Below, piece after piece: positions 7,083 to 12,456 of a DNA stretch of 12,456 nt; position 1 is the stretch's first letter, and every line of letters begins with the position of its first letter. The translations under genes and the position numbers were made by a program. The notes beneath the pieces were generated by a model. It searched no databases. It worked only from the letters and a program-made list of their open reading frames with translations, and had not been told where the DNA came from. The stretch comes from Candidatus Helarchaeota archaeon. Lineage in GTDB: Archaea > Asgardarchaeota > Lokiarchaeia > Helarchaeales > HEL-GB-A. The stretch spans positions 1-12,456 of the forward strand of contig JAEOSY010000011.1 of NCBI GenBank assembly GCA_016840125.1, in the 5' to 3' direction.

Positions 7083-8513
7083 TTATTTTTGTGCTTCTGT
7101 CAAAAGGATTTTTCCCTCTTCCAGAATTTTACTTAATTCGTCTTTATTGGATGCTTCTCCATATAAGCGTAGTAAAGGCTCTGTTCCTGATGGGCGAATA
7201 AGTAGCCAGCTGCCATCTTCCAACACAAACTTAAACCCATCTATGTCCGTCGTTTTGGTTACCTTTTTCCCGCTCACTATTTTTGGGAGAACATTAACAA
7301 TATTTTTCATAGCCTTTTCTTTATTCTCGCCCTCACTTGGGAAATTTACAAGTGTAAACTCAATATCTCCATATTTTTTGAACAAATCAGTTGTAATCTC
7401 AGATAAAGGCTTTTTATAATATGCAACCATTTCCAACATTTTGAGATTTGCAAAAATCCCATCTTTTTCAGAAATATGGTCTCGAAAGATGACCCCTCCA
7501 GATTCTTCCCCCCCAATTAGCAGATTTTTTTCTCGAATATATTGTCCAATATATTTGGCTCCTACAGGTGTTTCATAAACGACCCTGTTATTTGCTTTGG
7601 CAATTCGATCTATCATGTGAGTGGTACCCACAGTCCGCACCACATCCCCCTCTTTTCCTTGAGCGATTTCGTATTCAAGGAGAAGCGCAAAAAGGATATT
7701 TGCATGGATAAAATTACCCTTATCATCAATGATCCCCAATCTGTCCGCATCGCCATCACAGGCCAATCCCAGATCTAACTTCTTTTCTAAAAGTGTCTTG
7801 CTAATACCCGCCAACCTTTCTTTACTAGGATTAGGCGAACCGCCTCCAAAAGTCGGATCGAGGATGTCATGGCGTACCTCGAATTCAACCTCTAATTTTT
7901 CGAGTAGCTCTGGAACATAAGTCCTTGCAGTGCCATATAAAGCATCAAAAATGACTTTTAACCCCGCCTTCTTAATTATATCTTTATTCAATACCCGCAG
8001 AACCTGATTCATATAGCTAACTTTAATATTAACCCTTTCAAGTCGCCCTTCTCGCCCTGCAATCTCCAAAGCTTCTTTCTTCACGTTACCATTCTCCCAG
8101 ATCTTCTGAATTTCATCCACGATTGGATCAGTAACCTCCGGAAGTGCCGGTGACGCATAATAAGGGATGAATTTTATACCATTGTATTCAGGTGGATTAT
8201 GGGATGCAGTAATCATCACTCCCCCATCTAAATCTTTATCCGTGATTGCAAAGGTAACGACAGGGATTGGTGTATCCATATCTGTTAATAGAACTTTAAT
8301 CCCATTGGCTAAAAACACACTTGCAACCTCTTCTGCAAATAGTTGTGAATTTTTTCGGGTATCATATCCAATTATGATTCCCTTTTTATTAAAATCATTC
8401 TTTATCAAATAATTGGCAATTCCTTGTGCTGCAATGGACAAATTTTGGATTGTAAAATTAGTGTCCATAGTTGAACGCCAACCATCTGTCCCAAATTTAA
8501 TCACATTTTTCAT
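7083..8513 (-). CDS. Alpha-D-phosphohexomutase (phosphoglucomutase/phosphomannomutase/phosphoglucosamine mutase family)
   Basis: The 476-residue cytosolic enzyme moves phosphate between the 6- and 1-positions of a sugar phosphate through a phosphoserine. All four family loops are present: N-terminal FGTDGWR (7-13); TASHNP with catalytic Ser104 (102-107); the magnesium loop DGDADR (253-258); the sugar loop GEESGG (335-340); and the phosphate-binding RPSGTEP (440-446). The length is normal and nothing is missing. The sugar loop reads GEESGG followed by an H-I-S-E-K-D-G stretch. This is closer to glucose-1-phosphate-type enzymes (GEES in PGM) than to bacterial GlmM (GGEQSGH), so I leave the gene unnamed. 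Nearness to glmS favours a role in UDP-GlcNAc synthesis, but glycogen or nucleotide-sugar roles are possible. The start ATG has GGTGA with a 6-base spacer. A small winged-helix gene follows in the same operon. Confidence 0.93.
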   Translation of the reverse strand: MKNVIKFGTDGWRSTMDTNFTIQNLSIAAQGIANYLIKNDFNKKGIIIGYDTRKNSQLFAEEVASVFLANGIKVLLTDMDTPIPVVTFAITDKDLDGGVMITASHNPPEYNGIKFIPYYASPALPEVTDPIVDEIQKIWENGNVKKEALEIAGREGRLERVNIKVSYMNQVLRVLNKDIIKKAGLKVIFDALYGTARTYVPELLEKLEVEFEVRHDILDPTFGGGSPNPSKERLAGISKTLLEKKLDLGLACDGDADRLGIIDDKGNFIHANILFALLLEYEIAQGKEGDVVRTVGTTHMIDRIAKANNRVVYETPVGAKYIGQYIREKNLLIGGEESGGVIFRDHISEKDGIFANLKMLEMVAYYKKPLSEITTDLFKKYGDIEFTLVNFPSEGENKEKAMKNIVNVLPKIVSGKKVTKTTDIDGFKFVLEDGSWLLIRPSGTEPLLRLYGEASNKDELSKILEEGKILLTEAQK

Positions 8514-8519
8514 TTATCT

Positions 8520-8524
8520 TCACC
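8520..8524 (-). promoter_or_regulatory. Shine-Dalgarno of the phosphohexomutase gene
   Basis: GGTGA on the minus strand, 6 bases before the ATG at 8513, supports that start. Confidence 0.6.
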
Positions 8525-8531
8525 ATTTCAG

Positions 8532-8603
8532 ATGCGCATGAATAAGAGCTCTTATGTTTTCATTCCATTTAGGGTGTTTTATACCTTCTTATACAATAAA
8601 TCT
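8532..8603. promoter_or_regulatory. Divergent promoter region with a 14-bp perfect palindrome
   Basis: This region separates the phosphohexomutase start from the likely start of the AbrB/LAGLIDADG gene. It holds a perfect 14-bp inverted repeat, ATAAGAGCTCTTAT (8542-8555), and an 8-bp palindrome, ATGCGCAT (8532-8539). A TATA-like TTTTATAC (8577-8584) is centred about 24-27 bases before the paired ATGs at 8604 and 8607. On the other strand the same spot reads GGTATAAAA and could serve the mutase gene. The palindrome is a candidate operator between two divergent promoters; which protein binds it is unknown. Confidence 0.45.
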
Positions 8604-10133
8604 ATGATGTCTATATTGAAATGGACTGCTCGAATTGTTAAAGGTAGTGGTGCAGGCACGGGTTGGATCACACTCCCTCATAAACTCCACAATAAGGTTG
8701 TGCTCGAAAAGTTTTATGAGGTAAATTTTACCTCTAATGAGGGAATACAATTTAGTCATATAATTAAACTATCTAAATTGAAGAATATCTGGGGATTCTA
8801 CATTCCCAAGGCAATCTGCGCCACACATAATCTAATAGGACAACGGGTTGCAATAACTTTAAAACCTACTGAATATTTTCCCGCAAAAATCTCTGCAGAT
8901 AAACAAGTTAGAATACTTATTAGTATTGTAGAATGTTTAAATATTAAGGAGAATGAAATTTATGAAGTTGAGCTAAATATTCAAGATAAAATATTCCACG
9001 AAGTTATTTTGATTTCAAAAACAAATCGTTCTAATCGAGCGGATGAATTCTATTTTACCATACGAATGCAGAAAATTCCTACGGAAAAAGAATTAAAGTT
9101 TAAATTTAATAAAAAACTGGAAATATTAACCCCTAACATGGATAACTCCTCTGAAGATATAATTTATATCCAAAATCTGTTTCATGATGGAATATTAGGA
9201 AAACTATCTTCAGAAAGAATGATTATTTTTCTTGGAAATCACCTCCCAATTATCACACCTATCAAAATAAAGATATCAAACTTGATACATTATTTTGGAT
9301 GTTACTATGCTGATGGAACTAAATCTGGTTGGGGGTGGAGTATCAGCGCATCAACTCCAGAACAAGCCATTTATTATGTTGAAAAATACAAATCCATTGT
9401 TTTAAATTCTGACATTAACTTTCAATTGACTTATACTCAGAGACCCAGTATTAAAAAGAATACTCAACTTATAAAAAAGAACTTAATGCGTACTTGGTAT
9501 CAAAAAACCGGGATTCGAATTTCTCAAGATAAAATCTACATTCTCCCATCAGCTATTAATAATCCAGAAGACGAAATTAAGTTTCCTGGACATAATCCAA
9601 TTGGCTCATTAAGAATTATAGATAATCGTGGATTAATTATGAAATTATATCTAAAAATTCTTAAAGAAATTGAAAAATTTCTGATAAATACGAATAATGA
9701 CTATCTAATTTGGTTATTTCTTTTTGGTATTATGGAGGGTGATGGAAGTGTTGGGGGTGGTAGAGCTCGTTGTCGTATTCATATAACAACTTTCTACTCT
9801 AATAAATTAATTTTACTTCTTTTAAAGAAGGTTGGAATTCATCAAATAGTTAAAGAATACATAAAAGAGAAAAATACTCTCGAATTATCATTCGGCTTAA
9901 TTCCTATCCTTAAAAACTTACAGATGATTCAAAAATATCTCTTTAAATATTATTCAAAACGAAGAAGAACATTCATTAAACGCTTCTTAAAACTACCCTC
10001 TATTCAATATCTAATAGGGGAAAAAGAAAATCTATCTAATTTCGCTTTAAGTCCCTTAGTGAAGAATAATTTGATAAATGACAAGAATTTAATTTTTAAA
10101 ATAAAAGAGCTGAAAACAGAGCTTCTTCATTAA
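8604..10133 (+). CDS. AbrB-like domain plus LAGLIDADG homing-endonuclease-type protein, free-standing
   Basis: The protein is about 510 residues, starting at one of two adjacent ATGs (8604, 8607). An in-frame ATG at 8532 would add 24 residues that look like noncoding promoter sequence. The N-terminus has two swapped-hairpin AbrB-like segments: ARIVKGSGAGTGWITLP (near 8625-8680), and LSKLKNIWGFYIPKAI with a following LIGQRVAITLKP (near 8770-8865). Two LAGLIDADG-type helices follow, LIHYFGCYYADG (about 9282-9317) and LFLFGIMEGDG (about 9714-9746). Each ends in the acidic residue needed for catalysis, as in single-chain two-motif enzymes. The C-terminus is lysine-rich. No extein or splice-junction residues flank it, so it is not an intein. 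There is no Shine-Dalgarno; the TATA spacing suggests a leaderless mRNA. Coding DNA is clearly more AT-rich than in neighbouring genes, consistent with transfer. It could be a mobile endonuclease or a regulator that has kept the fold. Confidence 0.8.
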   Translation: MMSILKWTARIVKGSGAGTGWITLPHKLHNKVVLEKFYEVNFTSNEGIQFSHIIKLSKLKNIWGFYIPKAICATHNLIGQRVAITLKPTEYFPAKISADKQVRILISIVECLNIKENEIYEVELNIQDKIFHEVILISKTNRSNRADEFYFTIRMQKIPTEKELKFKFNKKLEILTPNMDNSSEDIIYIQNLFHDGILGKLSSERMIIFLGNHLPIITPIKIKISNLIHYFGCYYADGTKSGWGWSISASTPEQAIYYVEKYKSIVLNSDINFQLTYTQRPSIKKNTQLIKKNLMRTWYQKTGIRISQDKIYILPSAINNPEDEIKFPGHNPIGSLRIIDNRGLIMKLYLKILKEIEKFLINTNNDYLIWLFLFGIMEGDGSVGGGRARCRIHITTFYSNKLILLLLKKVGIHQIVKEYIKEKNTLELSFGLIPILKNLQMIQKYLFKYYSKRRRTFIKRFLKLPSIQYLIGEKENLSNFALSPLVKNNLINDKNLIFKIKELKTELLH

Positions 10134-10155
10134 TTAAATAAGCAAAGACCGTATT

Positions 10156-11982
10156 TCAAAGAACCGTGACACTTTTCGAAAGGTTTCTAGGTTGGTCAGG
10201 ATTATGATTACAATGAATCGCCGCGTAGTAACTGAAGAGTTGTAGTGGAACAATGGCGGGTAAAGGAATGAAAAAATCTGGAATATTCGGTGGGATCCAG
10301 AAAGTGTAATCCGAAAGAGTATGGATCTTCTCGTTATCTGTCACACTAATGATACAGGCTCCACGCGCTTTCATTTCCATGATATTCCCGACAATACGAT
10401 CTAAAGTTCTATCGCTGGGCGCAACAAAAACCACAGGAAAGTTAGGCTCCACGAGTGCAATAGGACCGTGTTTCGATTCTCCTGCGGGATACGCTTCAGC
10501 ATGTATATAGGAGATTTCTTTCAATTTTAGGGCCCCTTCCATCGCCGTAGTAATGTTGATCCCCCGTCCAAGAAAGAGGAAACTTTTATTATTGGATAGC
10601 GCATTTGCGGTATTTTTAATATAATCCTCATGTTTTTCAATAATCTGTTCAATGTGGGATGGGATTTTAACTAATCGCGTATTCAATTCCTTTATTTCAG
10701 AAGTATCCAAGGTACCTCTCATTTTCGCCAGAGCTAAATTAAGCATGGCCAAAGAAGTAATTTGGACTAGAAATGTTTTCGTTGCAGCTACTCCAATCTC
10801 CGGTCCTGCAAGTGTATAAACGAAATTATCGGCAGTCCGTGTAATAGAACTGCCCACCACATTTGTTATAGCTGAAATTTTCGCCCCATACTCTTTTGCA
10901 TAATTTACAGCACTTAATGTATCGGAAGTTTCTCCAGACTGACTTATGGCAAGAATAACCGTGTCATCATTCAGTGCTTGTCCAAATCGTTCCGCGAATT
11001 CAGAGGATATTACCTGCTGAGTATTTATTTTATTAAGATTAGTGAAGATGTATGCTCCGTTTAGACAAGCATGATATGAAGTTCCTGCTGCAGTCAGAAT
11101 TATTTGCCCCGCATCGTTCAATATGCTTGCTAATTTATCAATCTCCTCCGGCCGTATTCGCAACGTATTTTGTACGGCTTTCGGTTGCTCATGGATCTCT
11201 TTCAACATGAAATGGGGCATGCCACCTTTCTGTGCCATTTCAGGGGTCCAATCCACAAGAACTGGCTCCCGAATCTGGACTGCTACTTCATGACCTCGTA
11301 CCCGGCTAACTTTCAACTCTCCCTCTTCTAAGACAATGAAATCTCCATCATTCACAAACAACACACGATTTGTCATTGGGAGGAACGCTGGTATATCAGA
11401 TGCGCAGTAAAGCGCAGAATTTCCAATACCAATAACCAATGGGCTTTCTTTTCTTGCACAGACTATCTTTTTTGAACTCTTTTCAATAATTGCGATTGCA
11501 TAAGCGCCTTCAAGCTGTCCTAGTGCTGAATGTACCGCGCTTTCTAGTGGCTCCCCTACTTCCATGAACGATTCGATAAGATGGGGTATCACTTCCGTAT
11601 CAGTTTGCGATTGGAACTTATGTCCCACATCTGTTAAATGATCCCGCAGTTCAAGAAAGTTTTCGATTATCCCGTTATGAACTACCGCAATATTATTCTT
11701 ACAATCAGTATGCGGATGGCTATTTGCTCTTGACGGTTCACCATGCGTTGCCCACCTCGTGTGTCCTATCCCTATATTCCCTGGCAGCCGGTCTAAATTC
11801 AATCTGCGATGGATATCATCGATTTTACCCTTATCCTTCTTAATAAATAACCGTCCATTATTTTTTGTAGCCACGCCGACAGAATCATAACCTCGGTACT
11901 CCAACCTCTTTAGAGATTGCCTGATTACTCGTGCAACACCATTTCCATTGGTGGACAGCATCCCAATAATCCCACAGCACAT
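10156..11982 (-). CDS. glmS: Glutamine--fructose-6-phosphate aminotransferase (isomerizing), glucosamine-6-phosphate synthase
   Basis: This cytosolic enzyme makes glucosamine-6-phosphate from fructose-6-phosphate and glutamine, the first committed step to UDP-GlcNAc. The 608-residue length is normal. The N-terminal class II glutaminase domain (about 1-225) has HTRWATHG (74-81), HNGIIEN (102-108) and SQTDTE (125-130). The first SIS domain has GTSYHA (300-305) and SQSGETSDT (347-355). The second has KLKEISYIHAE (486-496) and SKHGP (503-507). The conserved tail PRNLSKSVTV carries the sugar-binding lysine 603. One oddity is that the protein starts M-C-C-G-I-I-G, whereas the family normally starts M-C-G-I, so the usual catalytic Cys is at position 3 by alignment. 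GAGG lies 7 bases before the ATG. It converges on the AbrB/LAGLIDADG gene with a 22-base gap and has no clear T-tract in that gap. Confidence 0.96.
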   Translation of the reverse strand: MCCGIIGMLSTNGNGVARVIRQSLKRLEYRGYDSVGVATKNNGRLFIKKDKGKIDDIHRRLNLDRLPGNIGIGHTRWATHGEPSRANSHPHTDCKNNIAVVHNGIIENFLELRDHLTDVGHKFQSQTDTEVIPHLIESFMEVGEPLESAVHSALGQLEGAYAIAIIEKSSKKIVCARKESPLVIGIGNSALYCASDIPAFLPMTNRVLFVNDGDFIVLEEGELKVSRVRGHEVAVQIREPVLVDWTPEMAQKGGMPHFMLKEIHEQPKAVQNTLRIRPEEIDKLASILNDAGQIILTAAGTSYHACLNGAYIFTNLNKINTQQVISSEFAERFGQALNDDTVILAISQSGETSDTLSAVNYAKEYGAKISAITNVVGSSITRTADNFVYTLAGPEIGVAATKTFLVQITSLAMLNLALAKMRGTLDTSEIKELNTRLVKIPSHIEQIIEKHEDYIKNTANALSNNKSFLFLGRGINITTAMEGALKLKEISYIHAEAYPAGESKHGPIALVEPNFPVVFVAPSDRTLDRIVGNIMEMKARGACIISVTDNEKIHTLSDYTFWIPPNIPDFFIPLPAIVPLQLFSYYAAIHCNHNPDQPRNLSKSVTVL

Positions 11983-12121
11983 CTCAAAGCCTCAAATCAA
12001 CATATCTTTGATATCCTTCTTACAAGATAACATCTACGTTGTGTAAAGTTGTAAAAGAAAATAAGAGTAATAAAACTAGTGGTGCAGTACTATACAAATC
12101 AATTAATGAAGTGATTTAGTC
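11983..12121. promoter_or_regulatory. Divergent intergenic region between glmS and the RibD-C-family gene
   Basis: This 139-base AT-rich region holds the upstream signals of both genes. For glmS, GAGG (minus strand, 11990-11993) is the visible ribosome binding site; no convincing TATA box was found. For the plus-strand gene, GTGAT (12111-12115) lies 6 bases before the TTG start and CTATACAAA (about 12090-12098) is a possible TATA box. That box would place transcription very close to the start codon and so fits poorly with use of the Shine-Dalgarno. I see no riboswitch-like or ribozyme-like structure, and no sign of a glmS ribozyme. Confidence 0.35.
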
Positions 12122-12456
12122 TTGTCAAAGGTAATTCTATACATCTCTTGCAGTTTGGATGGCTACATCGCAGACTCAAAAGGTGATGTAAAATGGCTAG
12201 AACCTTATCAAGGTCAGGATTATGGTTACCAAGAGCTCCTTGAAAGAATAGAGACAATTATCATGGGTTCAACCACGTATTCACAGGTTTTATCATTTGG
12301 TAAATGGCCTTACGCGGGAAAAAGAACATATGTTCTAACCAAACGGGGTTTTAGTCAAAAACCTGATGAATTAATTGAATTTAGTAATGAGCAGCCTAAT
12401 TTAATTGTAAAACAGATAAAAAGAAAATCAAAAAAAGATATCTGGCTTGTTGGAGG
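12122..12456 (+). CDS. Dihydrofolate-reductase-like (RibD C-terminal domain) family protein, 3' partial
   Basis: About 111 residues are visible before the window ends. The pattern is that of small NADPH-dependent RibD-C/DHFR-family reductases: strand VILYISCSLDGYIAD at the N-terminus, a W in the following loop, MGSTTYSQVL (the phosphate-contact helix, about residues 52-61), FGKWPYAGKRTYVLT, and near the end KDIWLVG, where the family usually continues GGG. These proteins are stand-alone domains of about 170-190 residues, so more than half is present. The start is TTG at 12122. The in-frame stop at 12107-12109 leaves no ATG or GTG start, and GTGAT sits 6 bases upstream. Substrate is unknown; such proteins are often annotated only as dihydrofolate reductase family. 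The gene is divergent from glmS with no evident functional link. Confidence 0.85.
   Translation, partial: MSKVILYISCSLDGYIADSKGDVKWLEPYQGQDYGYQELLERIETIIMGSTTYSQVLSFGKWPYAGKRTYVLTKRGFSQKPDELIEFSNEQPNLIVKQIKRKSKKDIWLVG

Noticed and set aside
8532..8603. Extra 24 N-terminal residues for the AbrB/LAGLIDADG protein from the ATG at 8532
   Set aside because: No Shine-Dalgarno, and the stretch contains palindromes and a TATA-like box at leaderless distance from the ATGs at 8604 and 8607. The AbrB-like fold begins just after those.
8604..10133. Intein or intron-encoded homing endonuclease
   Set aside because: No host protein is split on either side, no splice-junction Cys/Ser and His-Asn pattern is placed at the ends, and the gene has its own start and stop between intact genes.
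11983..12121. glmS ribozyme/riboswitch or a tRNA in the intergenic region
   Set aside because: The region is short and AT-rich, with no conserved core pairings or cloverleaf arms that I can trace.

Overview
The window reads as archaeal chromosome, most plausibly an Asgard (Promethearchaeota) relative. The evidence is indirect. Several starts carry GGTGA-type Shine-Dalgarno sequences, oligo-T tracts stand in for hairpin terminators, and TATA-like boxes sit near starts. The surface proteins are rich in N-glycosylation sequons, and one ends in an IPGFE-type membrane anchor. One gene combines domains that resemble eukaryotic trafficking or adaptor modules. Base content is AT-rich, most strongly in the AbrB/LAGLIDADG gene. 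No marker gene fixes the lineage, so the placement is an inference.

Layout: (1) 1-4844, plus strand: two tightly coupled genes. The first is the 3' end of a large cell-surface protein with Ig-like repeats, an FnIII-like domain, one transmembrane helix and a cytoplasmic winged-helix tail. The second encodes a 795-residue soluble protein with about five tandem winged-helix repeats, an appendage-like beta-sandwich plus platform, and a C-terminal longin-like domain. (2) 4881-6758, minus: a secreted, C-terminally anchored surface protein of unknown function. (3) 6839-8513, minus: a small winged-helix protein downstream of, and probably co-transcribed with, an alpha-D-phosphohexomutase. (4) 8604-10133, plus: a free-standing AbrB-like/LAGLIDADG protein, divergent from the mutase and convergent with the next gene. 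(5) 10156-11982, minus: glmS. (6) 12122 to the window end, plus: the start of a RibD-C/dihydrofolate-reductase-family protein with a TTG start.

How the genes may work together: GlmS makes glucosamine-6-phosphate. The nearby phosphohexomutase could feed the same amino-sugar route to UDP-GlcNAc, or make glucose-1-phosphate instead. Both fit a region that also encodes two heavily sequon-bearing surface proteins. The first two genes look like a membrane receptor-like protein and its cytosolic partner, because both carry the same type of winged-helix unit and sit 2 bases apart. This pair is the best candidate for an undescribed system. It invites comparison with the membrane-bound DDRGK1 and multi-winged-helix UFL1 pair, and with coat-adaptor appendage and longin modules. 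These comparisons come from reading the sequence by eye, not from database searches.

No tRNA, rRNA, CRISPR array or insertion sequence was recognised. No gene-free stretch exceeds about 140 bases.
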